Below, piece after piece: positions 56,686 through 64,000 of a DNA stretch of 64,000 nucleotides. Location of the stretch: assembly GCA_045612185.1 (NCBI GenBank), contig JAZKYO010000100.1, positions 1 through 64,000 of the forward strand, given 5' to 3'. Source of the stretch: RGIG8775 sp045612185 (GTDB lineage: Bacteria > Bacillota > Clostridia > Oscillospirales > CAG-272). Both the position numbers and the translations under genes were made by a program. Below the pieces are notes generated by a model. It was not told where the DNA came from. It worked only from the letters and a program-made list of their open reading frames with translations, and did no database searches. Position 1 is the stretch's first letter; the number at the start of each line of letters is the position of its first letter.

Positions 56686-57741
56686 TTACTCTCCTTTAAG
56701 AATATCCGAAACGGCGTTTACAAGGGCTTCCATCTGCTCCTTTGTACCCACGGTTATTCTCACGAAATTACTTATTCTGTCGCTTCCGAAGTATCTGACA
56801 AGGATTCCTCTCGCTTTCAGTCTTTCGTAAAGCTCCTTGCCGCTTATGCGGTCGCTTTCGGCAAAGATGAAGTTAGCCTTTGAATCAAGCACTCTGAATC
56901 CCATACCGCCAAGAGCCTCCGTGGCATATTCACGCGCGGCAATTACCAACTTGCAATTGTCCATGTAATATTTATTATCTCTAACAGCCGCAATTCCCGC
57001 CGCCAAGGTGAGACGGTTTATTGAATACGGGTTGGTTGAATACTTGATTTTTTCAAGGTCGGCAATAACTTCTTTATCAGCTATGGCAAATCCAAGTCTG
57101 CCACCTGCCAGCGAGCGTGATTTTGAAAAAGTTCCCACAACGAGAAGATTGCCATATTTCTTTGTAAGCTCAACACAGCTCTCACCGCCGAAATCGACGT
57201 ACGCCTCGTCAACAAGCACCATATTGTCCTTGTTGCTTTTAAGTATATTCTCGATTACGTCAAGTCCCAGCGAAAGCCCCGTAGGCGCGTTGGGATTTGC
57301 GATAACCACGTTTTTGCCGACGTTCACATAATCCTCGGGATTTATTGTGAAATCCGCGCGAAGCGGAATTTTTTTATATTCAACCCCGTAAAGCTCGGCA
57401 TATACCTTATAAAATCCGTAGGTTATATCGGGAAAAACCGCGCCGCCGTCGCAAAAGCCAAGGAAAAAGAAATTAAGAATATCGTCAGAGCCGTTCGAGA
57501 CGTAGACGTTTTCCTTTTTCACTCCGTAAAGCTTTGCAAGCTCCTCTTTAAGCACCGCACAATCGGGGTCGGGATAGAGATTAAGCTTATCGGCGTTTTC
57601 CGTCACCGCCTCAAGCACGCCTTTTGATGGCGGAAAGGGTGATTCGTTGGTATTTAATTTTATATACTGCATGTCCTTTGGCTGTTCACCCGGAGTGTAC
57701 GCCTCAAGACCCGCATACTTTTTATTGATAAATTTACTCAT
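56686..57741 (-). CDS. hisC: histidinol-phosphate aminotransferase
   Basis: A 351-residue class II PLP aminotransferase. NTNESPFPPSKGV substrate loop, GSDDIL cofactor site, NPNAPTG, DEAYVDF and the FSKSRSLAGGRLG block with the Schiff-base Lys. It converts imidazole-acetol phosphate to histidinol phosphate. Confidence 0.95.
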   Translation of the reverse strand: MSKFINKKYAGLEAYTPGEQPKDMQYIKLNTNESPFPPSKGVLEAVTENADKLNLYPDPDCAVLKEELAKLYGVKKENVYVSNGSDDILNFFFLGFCDGGAVFPDITYGFYKVYAELYGVEYKKIPLRADFTINPEDYVNVGKNVVIANPNAPTGLSLGLDVIENILKSNKDNMVLVDEAYVDFGGESCVELTKKYGNLLVVGTFSKSRSLAGGRLGFAIADKEVIADLEKIKYSTNPYSINRLTLAAGIAAVRDNKYYMDNCKLVIAAREYATEALGGMGFRVLDSKANFIFAESDRISGKELYERLKARGILVRYFGSDRISNFVRITVGTKEQMEALVNAVSDILKGE

Positions 57742-57750
57742 TACGTCCTC

Positions 57751-59031
57751 TTATTTTTTGATATCTTTTCTGACCGTAGCGCTTCTTGCGTGTGCCGACA
57801 GCCCTTCCTTTTCGGCAAAATACGCCACGTCGTCGCACACCTTAAGAAGCGCGTCCTCAGTATAGTAGGTAAACTGCGATTTCTTTACAAAATCGTCAAC
57901 CGACAGAGGGCTTGAGAAGCGAGCCGTACCGCTTGTGGGAAGCGTATGGTTAGGGCCGGCGAAATAGTCGCCAAGCGCCTCGGGGCAGTTCTTTCCGAGG
58001 AATATTGAGCCTGCGTGCTTAACAGCGTCAAGGTAGTCAAAGGGGTTGTCAACGCAAACCTCAAGATGCTCGGGAGCGAGGCGGTTGGAAATCTCTATTG
58101 CCTCGGGAATGTCCTTCGTAATAATGATCTTTCCGTTGTTGTCAATAGAAGCTCTTGCGATTTCAGCTCTGGGAAGAAGCGCTATCTGTCTGTCAAGCTC
58201 CGCGGCAACCTCGTTTGCGAGCGTCTCGGAATCGGTAACAAGCACCGCGCTTGCAAGCTTATCGTGTTCAGCCTGCGAAAGCATATCAGCCGCTACTACG
58301 CGCGCGTCGCAGGTTTCGTCGGCAACGATGAGAATTTCGCTTGGGCCTGCTATCATATCAATAGCAACTCTGCCAAACACCTGCTTTTTAGCCTCGGCTA
58401 CGAAGGCGTTACCGGGACCGACAATTTTATCTACCTTGGGAACACTCTCGGTTCCGTAAGCGAGAGCCGCCACAGCCTGAGCGCCTCCAATTTTGAAAAC
58501 TCTGTCAACGCCAGCTATTTTTGCCGCTGCCAAAATCACGGGATTAACCTTTCCGTCCTTTGATGGGGGCGTTACCATAACTATCTCGGCACACCCCGCA
58601 ATTTTTGCGGGAATACAGTTCATAAGCACCGATGAAGGGTAAGCCGCCGTACCTCCCGGCACGTAAAGCCCCACCTTTTCTATGGGCATTACCTTTTGTC
58701 CCTTAACCACTCCGTTTTCTTCGGACATAACAAAGCTGTTTCTTACCTGACGTCTGTGAAAAGCCTCGATATTTACCGCCGCACGGCGGATAACGTCCTT
58801 GAACTCACCGTCCACAAGCGCCAACGCCTCGTCAAACTCAGCCTCGCTGACTTCAAGTGAGTCAAGCACCGCTTTATCAAATTTCTCGCAATATCTGTAA
58901 AGCGCCTCATCACCGTTTTTTACTACGTCGGCAATTATCTCCGAAACCACAGCCGAGGTATCAAGTCCCTTGATATCTCGAAGAAATATCTCGTTTTCGT
59001 TTACTTCGTTGTATTTGTAGATCTTAATCAT
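57751..59031 (-). CDS. hisD: histidinol dehydrogenase
   Basis: A 426-residue zinc enzyme oxidising histidinol to histidine. VGLYVPGGTAAYPSS, GGAQAVAALAYGTE, AGPSEILIVAD and GPNHTLPT blocks are typical. The ATG at 59031 overlaps the hisG stop by 4 bp and is preceded by AGAGGAAA; the longer open frame lies within hisG. Confidence 0.96.
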   Translation of the reverse strand: MIKIYKYNEVNENEIFLRDIKGLDTSAVVSEIIADVVKNGDEALYRYCEKFDKAVLDSLEVSEAEFDEALALVDGEFKDVIRRAAVNIEAFHRRQVRNSFVMSEENGVVKGQKVMPIEKVGLYVPGGTAAYPSSVLMNCIPAKIAGCAEIVMVTPPSKDGKVNPVILAAAKIAGVDRVFKIGGAQAVAALAYGTESVPKVDKIVGPGNAFVAEAKKQVFGRVAIDMIAGPSEILIVADETCDARVVAADMLSQAEHDKLASAVLVTDSETLANEVAAELDRQIALLPRAEIARASIDNNGKIIITKDIPEAIEISNRLAPEHLEVCVDNPFDYLDAVKHAGSIFLGKNCPEALGDYFAGPNHTLPTSGTARFSSPLSVDDFVKKSQFTYYTEDALLKVCDDVAYFAEKEGLSAHARSATVRKDIKK

Positions 59032-59669
59032 TGTTTTTTCTTTTCCTCTGCTCTGCAATATTCCTCTACCTTTTCGCAAAGCGCGCTGATTTCGGAATTT
59101 TTGAATTTATAGCTTGCCTTATTGGCAATAAGTCTCGCGCTGATGGGCACGATAGTTTCAATTGGCTCAAGATTGTTCTCAAGCAAGGTCTTTCCGGTTT
59201 CTACTATATCCACGATAACGTCGGAAAGTCCGAGTATGGGCGCAAGCTCTATTGAGCCGTTGAGCTTGATTATATCAATAATTCTGCTCTTTTGAGCGTA
59301 GTAAGTCTTTGCGATCCGCGTAAATTTTGTAGCTACACGGAGAGTTTTTTGCGGGTCGTCCCTGAAATCCTTTTTAGCGGCAACCGCCATACGGCACTTG
59401 CCCATTCCAAGGTCGCAAAGCTCGTAAACGTCGGGCTCGTACTCAAGCAAAATATCTTTGCCCGCTACGCCTATATCCGCCGCTCCCCTCTCGACGTAAA
59501 TGGCAACGTCCGAAGGCTTTACCCAGAAATATCTTACTCCTGCTTCCTCATTTTCGAAAATAAGCTTTCGGTTTTCCTCGCGAATAGAGGGGCATTCATA
59601 GCCCGCCGCCGCGAATATATCATACACCTTCTCGCCAAGTCTGCCCTTGGGGAGAGCCACATTAATCAT
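59028..59669 (-). CDS. hisG: ATP phosphoribosyltransferase, short form
   Basis: A 213-residue short HisG, which starts the pathway and needs HisZ for activity and feedback control. MINVALPKGRLG start, VERGAADIGVAGKD and DIVETGKTL PRPP loop are present. The ATG at 59669 gives the family N-terminus. AGGAGG lies about 20 bp upstream, so TTG codons at 59678 or 59687 remain alternatives. It overlaps the hisZ end by 8 bp. Confidence 0.93.
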   Translation of the reverse strand: MINVALPKGRLGEKVYDIFAAAGYECPSIREENRKLIFENEEAGVRYFWVKPSDVAIYVERGAADIGVAGKDILLEYEPDVYELCDLGMGKCRMAVAAKKDFRDDPQKTLRVATKFTRIAKTYYAQKSRIIDIIKLNGSIELAPILGLSDVIVDIVETGKTLLENNLEPIETIVPISARLIANKASYKFKNSEISALCEKVEEYCRAEEKKKQ

Positions 59670-60786
59670 TGTTTTCAAGGATTTCAAAGCCTCCTCTTCT
59701 TACTGCGGCAAGCTGTCTGTACTTAACCCTGCCGTCGTTGGTCTTTTGCACCTTTACGCTCTTCCCATAGCTTGACAGCAGCTTTACCGCATCGATTATA
59801 TCTTTTGCCGACGCCTCGTCATAGGTAAGAAGCACGTCAACATCAAAATATTCTCCGCTGTCGCCAAAGCGTTCAAGCAGGTCAAGATACACTGCAAAGC
59901 CTATGGCACTTGAGCTTTTGCCCATTTTTTTAAGCAGATTGTCGTAGCGCCCGCCCGAAAGCACGCCCGTGGGAATTCCGTCAATAAATCCTCGGAATAT
60001 AATTCCGTTATAATAGTTCATATCGTTGACAATTGAGAAATCAAGGAACACTCTGTCCTCAAAGCCGTACACCCTGATTATCTCAACTAGTGACGCAAGC
60101 TCCTCGTACGCGCCGCGCATCTCGTCGTTGCGCACCAATGGCAAAAGCTCTCCAAGCATTTTTGAAATAGGACCGTAAAGCTTTGCGAGCTTACAGATGT
60201 CCTCGCATCCGTCCGCAGCTATTCCCGCGTTTTCGCAAAGGGAGCGGATAGAGTGAATGTTTTTATCTCCCATGAGTCTGAGAAGCTCTCTGCGAGTTAT
60301 CTCATTATCCGAAAGGCTTTCAAGAAGCGCCGAAACAAATCCGAGATGCGAAAGGTCAAGCACGTATTTTTTGCTTATCGACTCAAGGCTTTTTGCCGCC
60401 AGCATAATAACCTCCCCCACCGAATAGGTATCGATATCACCTATGCACTCAAGACCGGTCTGCATTATTTCCTTGAACTCGCCCGAGCCCTGTGAGGTAC
60501 GGTAAACGTTCTCATTATAGTATACCTTCTGTATACTGTTCGCCTCGTCGATTGAGTTCTTTACGATAGAAAGCGTTACGTCAGGCTTAAGCGCCATAAG
60601 CTTTCCATCGGTATCGGTAAAGGTCAGCACGTTATCGCTTACAAGAAAACTCTTGTTCTGCACGTAGAGGTCGTATTCCTCGAATTTGCTGACTTTATAT
60701 CTTATATATCCGTACTTTCGGTAAAGCTGACCCAGCCCAAACGCTGCGCGCTCACCGTTTTCAAGCACCTTTTCGTCAAATTTCAT
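59662..60786 (-). CDS. hisZ: ATP phosphoribosyltransferase regulatory subunit
   Basis: A 374-residue HisZ, a histidyl-tRNA-synthetase paralogue without ligase activity. Core LMALKPDVTLSIVKN, YYNENVYR and the FSIVNDMNYYNGIIFRGF, GGRYDNLLKKMG motifs. It completes short HisG. GGAGAG fixes the ATG at 60786. Confidence 0.93.
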   Translation of the reverse strand: MKFDEKVLENGERAAFGLGQLYRKYGYIRYKVSKFEEYDLYVQNKSFLVSDNVLTFTDTDGKLMALKPDVTLSIVKNSIDEANSIQKVYYNENVYRTSQGSGEFKEIMQTGLECIGDIDTYSVGEVIMLAAKSLESISKKYVLDLSHLGFVSALLESLSDNEITRRELLRLMGDKNIHSIRSLCENAGIAADGCEDICKLAKLYGPISKMLGELLPLVRNDEMRGAYEELASLVEIIRVYGFEDRVFLDFSIVNDMNYYNGIIFRGFIDGIPTGVLSGGRYDNLLKKMGKSSSAIGFAVYLDLLERFGDSGEYFDVDVLLTYDEASAKDIIDAVKLLSSYGKSVKVQKTNDGRVKYRQLAAVRRGGFEILENND

Positions 60787-60798
60787 ATTACTCTCCAA

Positions 60799-61092
60799 TC
60801 AGTTCTTTTTCACAATCCGTTCAAGAACGGCTTTATAAGCGCCTGTACCGTAGCTGTAGCTTCTGTTTACTCTGCTTATAGTAGCGGTGCTTGCGCCTGT
60901 CTCCTCGGCTATTTTGTTATAAACAGCCTGCTCGGAAAGCATCTTTGCCACTACAACGCGCTGAGATATGTCAAGTATTTCCTTTGTTGTCATTATGTCC
61001 TCAAGAAAAGCCTTGCATTCTTCTTCGCTTTCAAGGCTCATTAACGCCTTCACAAGAAGGTCTACACTTTCATTGTCAAGTATATGTGCCAA
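60799..61092 (-). CDS. hisR: YerC/TrpR-family regulator of the his operon (HisR-like)
   Basis: A 97-residue TrpR-fold repressor of the YerC/YecD group with HTH VYNKIAEETGASTATISRVNR. This group is predicted from comparative genomics to control histidine genes in Firmicutes. Here it is the first gene of the operon, so autoregulation with histidine as co-effector is likely. It sits 12 bp before hisZ. Stand-alone TrpR control of other genes cannot be excluded. Confidence 0.88.
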   Translation of the reverse strand: MAHILDNESVDLLVKALMSLESEEECKAFLEDIMTTKEILDISQRVVVAKMLSEQAVYNKIAEETGASTATISRVNRSYSYGTGAYKAVLERIVKKN

Positions 61093-61111
61093 TATTATTC
61101 CCTCTCTTTCG

Positions 61112-61155
61112 CTTTATCGCTTTAATATGATAACACAATAAACTGATAAAGTCAA
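61112..61155 (-). promoter_or_regulatory. his operon promoter with inverted repeat
   Basis: Minus strand: -35 TTGACT (61155-61150), 17-bp spacer, -10 TATCAT (61132-61127), about 35 bp before the regulator gene. CTTTATC/GATAAAG arms at 61112-61118 and 61145-61151 bracket the core promoter and are candidate repressor half sites. Confidence 0.7.
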
Positions 61156-61301
61156 GAGCTTTTGCGGATTTTTATACATATTTGTACATATAAACAAAAC
61201 AACAGCAAAAAAGTGGGCAGAATAATAAAAAATGCTGATTTTTTGGAAAACTTTCGGCATAATAATATTGATAGGCAAAGATGCGGAAAGGGGGGCTATA
61301 C

Positions 61302-62420
61302 GTGAAAACCGATTGGCAAAAGCTTGCCTCAATAGGAATATGTATCACGCTGGCGTTTTTGGCTATTTTTCTGCTCGGCAAATACATGATAGCCATTTTT
61401 CTTCCCTTTATTATCGCGTGGATAATGGCATGTCTGACAAACGCCATTTCAAACGGAATTCGCACCAAAATAAAAATTCCCAAAAGGCTTTGCGCCGTTG
61501 CGGTTCTTATACTGCTTTTCGTTGCTGTCGGCTGGCTTTTATTTTTTGGCGCAAACAAGTTTTTTACCGAGATTGAAAACTTTATCGGCAGGCTTACCTC
61601 CGAGGGAGGCTCGCTTTCTCAAAGACTTTCCGAAATAGCGCAAGTATTCAACGATTTGGGCTCACACATTCCGTTAGTGAACGAATTGAAAAACAACGAG
61701 CAGTTTTTACTTGGCGGAGAAAAGATAGACGAGGTACTGATATCTTTTTTAAAGGGACTTGCCGCCGATTTGGGAACGGCGCTAACCTCTTTCGCCACTG
61801 CCGCGGTAAAGGCACTGCCTTCAATAGCCCTCTTCGTTATAATCAGCATAATCGCGTCTTTTTATTTTGCTATTGACTTTGAGACTATAAACGATTGGAT
61901 ATTGCGCGTTTTGCCAAAATCATTAAGACGAAAAGTACCGCGGATAAAAGCGCATACGAAATCTTTGGCGGCTCGCTATTTGAAGGCCTATTCAATCCTC
62001 ATGGCTCTTACCTTTTTTGAGCTTTATATCGGGCTTGGGATAATGGGAGTGGATTACTCATTTTTGTTGGCACTCGGCATTTCTTTTCTTGATGCGCTCC
62101 CCATTTTCGGCGTGGGAACGGTGCTTATTCCATGGGCTGTTCTGTCCTTTATCACCCACGATTTCGCACTCGGCTTTGGATTGGTAATTCTTTGGGCGTT
62201 AGTAAGCGTTATAAGGCAGATTATTGAGCCGCGAATTATTGGCGGCACTATCGGACTTCACCCAATTGTCACGCTTATCGGAATGTACGTGGGATTCAGG
62301 CTTTTCAGCATTGTGGGCATGTTCCTTGCCCCTGCCGTCATAATTGCCGCAAGGACTTATTTTGGAAAAAAGGTGATAGAAAGCCCGATATCTGCTATTG
62401 ACAGCGAACAAAAAAAGTGA
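61302..62420 (+). CDS. ytvI: YtvI-like AI-2E-family membrane protein
   Basis: A 372-residue integral membrane protein with about eight helices, matching the sporulation-associated YtvI group of the AI-2E (PerM) family. FLDALPIFGVGTVLIPWA and the IIEPRIIGGTIGLHPIVTLI block are family-typical. The GTG start at 61302 follows AAAGGGGG. Function is unknown; in Bacillus the gene is controlled in sporulation. Confidence 0.87.
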   Translation: MKTDWQKLASIGICITLAFLAIFLLGKYMIAIFLPFIIAWIMACLTNAISNGIRTKIKIPKRLCAVAVLILLFVAVGWLLFFGANKFFTEIENFIGRLTSEGGSLSQRLSEIAQVFNDLGSHIPLVNELKNNEQFLLGGEKIDEVLISFLKGLAADLGTALTSFATAAVKALPSIALFVIISIIASFYFAIDFETINDWILRVLPKSLRRKVPRIKAHTKSLAARYLKAYSILMALTFFELYIGLGIMGVDYSFLLALGISFLDALPIFGVGTVLIPWAVLSFITHDFALGFGLVILWALVSVIRQIIEPRIIGGTIGLHPIVTLIGMYVGFRLFSIVGMFLAPAVIIAARTYFGKKVIESPISAIDSEQKK

Positions 62421-62454
62421 TATGATATTCTTATCCTAAAACCGAGGTAAAACA

Positions 62455-63384
62455 ATGAAAACAGCAAAAAGTATAATTGAACTTATAGGAAAAACTCCGA
62501 TTTTAGAGCCCACCAATTACGAAAAGGACAACGGTGTAAACGCAACTTTACTTTGCAAGCTTGAATATCTCAATCCCGCGGGAAGCGTTAAGGACCGCGC
62601 GGCGCTTGGTATGATAGAGGCGGCAGAGGCCGAAGGCAAGCTGAAAAAAGGCTCTGTAATTATTGAGCCCACAAGCGGCAACACGGGCATAGGACTTGCC
62701 GCTATTTCCGCTTACAAGGGCTACAAGGTTATTTTGACAATGCCCGAAACCATGAGTATTGAGCGCAGAAAGCTGCTTGCGGCATACGGTGCCGAAATTG
62801 TGCTTACAGACGGAACAAAAGGCATGCAAGGCGCGGTAGAAAAGGCTGAAGAACTTGCGAAAAATATTGAAAACAGCTTTATTCCATCTCAGTTTGATAA
62901 CCGTGAAAACGCAAACGCTCACATAAAAACAACGGGTCCCGAAATTTGGGAGGACACCGACGGAAAGGTTGACTTTTTCGTGGCGGGCGTTGGCACGGGC
63001 GGCACGCTTACGGGAGTTGGTGAATATCTGAAATCCAAAAATCCAAACATCAAAATTGTAGCGGTTGAGCCCGAAACGTCACCGCTTTTGTCAAAGGGCT
63101 ACGCGGGCGCGCACGGACTTCAGGGCATTGGAGCAAACTTTGTTCCCTCTCTGTTAAACCGCGATATTTATGACGAAATAATAACAGTTACCAACGACGA
63201 GGCGTATACTGCTGCCCGCGCGTTGGCAAAGCGCGAGGGAATACTTGTGGGGATCACGTCGGGGGCAGCGCTTCACGCGGCAACGTGTATTGCCAAGCGC
63301 AAAGAAAATATTGGTAAAACAATTGTGGTACTTCTTCCCGACACGGGTGACAGATATTTGTCCACCCCATTGTTTGAGAATTAA
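62455..63384 (+). CDS. cysK: cysteine synthase A
   Basis: A 309-residue O-acetylserine sulfhydrylase. PLP Lys46 in AGSVKDRAA, EPTSGNTGIGLA, GVGTGGTLTG phosphate loop and the ITSGAALHA end block. It makes cysteine from O-acetylserine and sulfide. It lies 34 bp after ytvI with a moderate CGAGGT site. Confidence 0.96.
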   Translation: MKTAKSIIELIGKTPILEPTNYEKDNGVNATLLCKLEYLNPAGSVKDRAALGMIEAAEAEGKLKKGSVIIEPTSGNTGIGLAAISAYKGYKVILTMPETMSIERRKLLAAYGAEIVLTDGTKGMQGAVEKAEELAKNIENSFIPSQFDNRENANAHIKTTGPEIWEDTDGKVDFFVAGVGTGGTLTGVGEYLKSKNPNIKIVAVEPETSPLLSKGYAGAHGLQGIGANFVPSLLNRDIYDEIITVTNDEAYTAARALAKREGILVGITSGAALHAATCIAKRKENIGKTIVVLLPDTGDRYLSTPLFEN

Positions 63385-63484
63385 AAAAATTTGTAATCAA
63401 ACAGCCAAAGATTACAAACTTATTCAAACAATTGTGCCAAAAATTAATTTTTTTAAAACAATTATTGAAAATCGCAAAAAATCC

Positions 63485-63513
63485 TTGAATTTTACAAAGA
63501 TTTGTAGTATAAT
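63485..63513 (+). promoter_or_regulatory. promoter of the small protein gene
   Basis: -35 TTGAAT (63485-63490), 17-bp spacer, -10 TATAAT (63508-63513), 41 bp before the start codon. Confidence 0.75.
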
Positions 63514-63554
63514 ATACTTGTTAAATAAAAATTGAAAGAAAGGAGGCCCAAACA

Positions 63555-63788
63555 ATGCAAAAGAAACTCTGCAAAGTCGTTTACGACACAGACAACGCTA
63601 CCCTCGTTAAGAAGGTTACTTTCGGTGAATTCGGTGATAGCACAGGATACGAAGAAACACTTTACCAGACCCCCAACGGTCTTTATTTTGTATATGTAAA
63701 CGGCGGCCCCGACTCGATCTATCCCAAGGAAGATATTATGCGTCTTTCCAAGGAAAAGGCTGAGGCTTGGCTTAAAGAACATAACTGA
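63555..63788 (+). CDS. small conserved protein, unknown function
   Basis: A 77-residue soluble protein with no signal peptide. It is predicted beta-rich at first (KVVYDTDNATLVKKVTFGEFGD, ETLYQTPNGLYFVYVNGG) and ends in a helix (KEKAEAWLKEH). It has a strong promoter, AAAGGAGG site and terminator of its own, so it is clearly expressed. The layout resembles small cytosolic Clostridial proteins without assigned role. Confidence 0.7.
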   Translation: MQKKLCKVVYDTDNATLVKKVTFGEFGDSTGYEETLYQTPNGLYFVYVNGGPDSIYPKEDIMRLSKEKAEAWLKEHN

Positions 63789-63796
63789 TAAAACCA

Positions 63797-63830
63797 AAAA
63801 AGGACGTCTGTTTGCAGGCGTCCTTTTGCT
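63797..63830 (+). terminator. intrinsic terminator
   Basis: The 13-bp stem AAAAGGACGTCTG with its complement (one G-T pair), loop TTTG, ends in TTTT. Confidence 0.88.
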
Positions 63831-63859
63831 TTGATTACCATTGGAGAGGAATTAACAAC

Positions 63860-64000
63860 ATGCAATTCGGTCAATACGTAAATTTCTTAAACGCTATCGA
63901 AAAATTAAAGTGCAACACAAGACACTCATGGAACTCAAACGGACGACAAGAAAGCGTTGCGGAGCATTCGTGGCGCTTGGCGGTAATGGCTATGCTCTGC
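63860..64000 (+). CDS. HD-domain hydrolase (YfbR-like), partial
   Basis: The first 47 codons of an HD-superfamily phosphohydrolase, cut by the window end. TRHSWNSNGRQESVAEHSW contains the early His-rich metal motif of YfbR-like 5'-nucleotidases and related HD enzymes. GGAGAGG precedes the ATG. The HD dipeptide itself lies beyond the window. Confidence 0.75.
   Translation, partial: MQFGQYVNFLNAIEKLKCNTRHSWNSNGRQESVAEHSWRLAVMAMLC

Overview
The window looks like a chromosome segment of an anaerobic, probably spore-forming Clostridia (Firmicutes), perhaps an uncultured gut member of the Oscillospirales or a related order. The evidence is Spo0A, YtfJ/GerW, YtvI, a short HisG with HisZ, ScpA/ScpB, a FakA/FakB-type lipid cluster, a flavodiiron/rubredoxin/ferritin oxygen-defence set, and strong GGAGG ribosome sites with TTGACA/TATAAT promoters. 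The lineage call is inference; no rRNA gene is present.

Layout. 0-5 kb: tRNA-Trp, two small membrane proteins, and a glycerol-phosphate operon (G1P dehydrogenase plus GDPD) divergent from a DeoR-type regulator. 5-10.6 kb, minus strand: a MutS-like ATPase with a membrane partner, an SGNH/SASA esterase, a C_GCAxxG_C_C protein, a pantothenate pair (ECF S component plus CoaX) and a Crp/Fnr regulator. 10.6-15 kb, plus strand: D-lactate dehydrogenase, a ferredoxin-like protein, a fused flavodiiron/flavin-reductase/rubredoxin enzyme, ferritin and rubredoxin. 15-20.9 kb: TraX-like protein, then FakA, a PlsX-like protein, a DegV/FakB-like protein, a GNAT-like protein and an acyl carrier protein.

20.9-36 kb is the striking accessory locus. 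A tyrosine recombinase is followed directly by a segment of about 290 bp bounded by 20-bp sites with an AACATAAC/GTTATGTT core, in inverted orientation. Inside lies a near-ideal sigma-A promoter that now points away from the downstream genes, and an intrinsic terminator that points toward them. Downstream are eight co-directional genes: a membrane-anchored Pro-rich protein, a small TasA-like protein, a SipW-type (Ser/His) signal peptidase, and five proteins with SipW-type signal peptides. Two of these carry beta-helix or GLUG-like repeats, and one, of 1774 residues, ends in a Hint (intein/hedgehog-like) autoprocessing domain. I read this as a phase-variable TasA/SipW-type surface-fibre or adhesin system, captured in the OFF orientation.

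36-47 kb: a repeat-rich spacer, tRNA-Pro(GGG), a candidate structured small RNA, then lon, engB, an M50 protease, scpA, scpB, a DUF2953 protein, ytfJ, a D,D-carboxypeptidase, rluB, a small GNAT-like protein and spo0A. 47-50.2 kb: an AT-rich inserted module with an excisionase-type HTH protein and a single-chain restriction-methylation enzyme, flanked by inverted copies of one terminator-like repeat. 50.2-61.1 kb, minus strand: a complete histidine operon led by a YerC/HisR-type regulator (hisZ-G-D-C-B-H-A-F-IE-K), followed by an ACT protein, a PFL/DUF711 protein and a membrane protein. 61.3-64 kb: ytvI, cysK, a small conserved protein and the start of an HD-domain hydrolase cut by the window edge.
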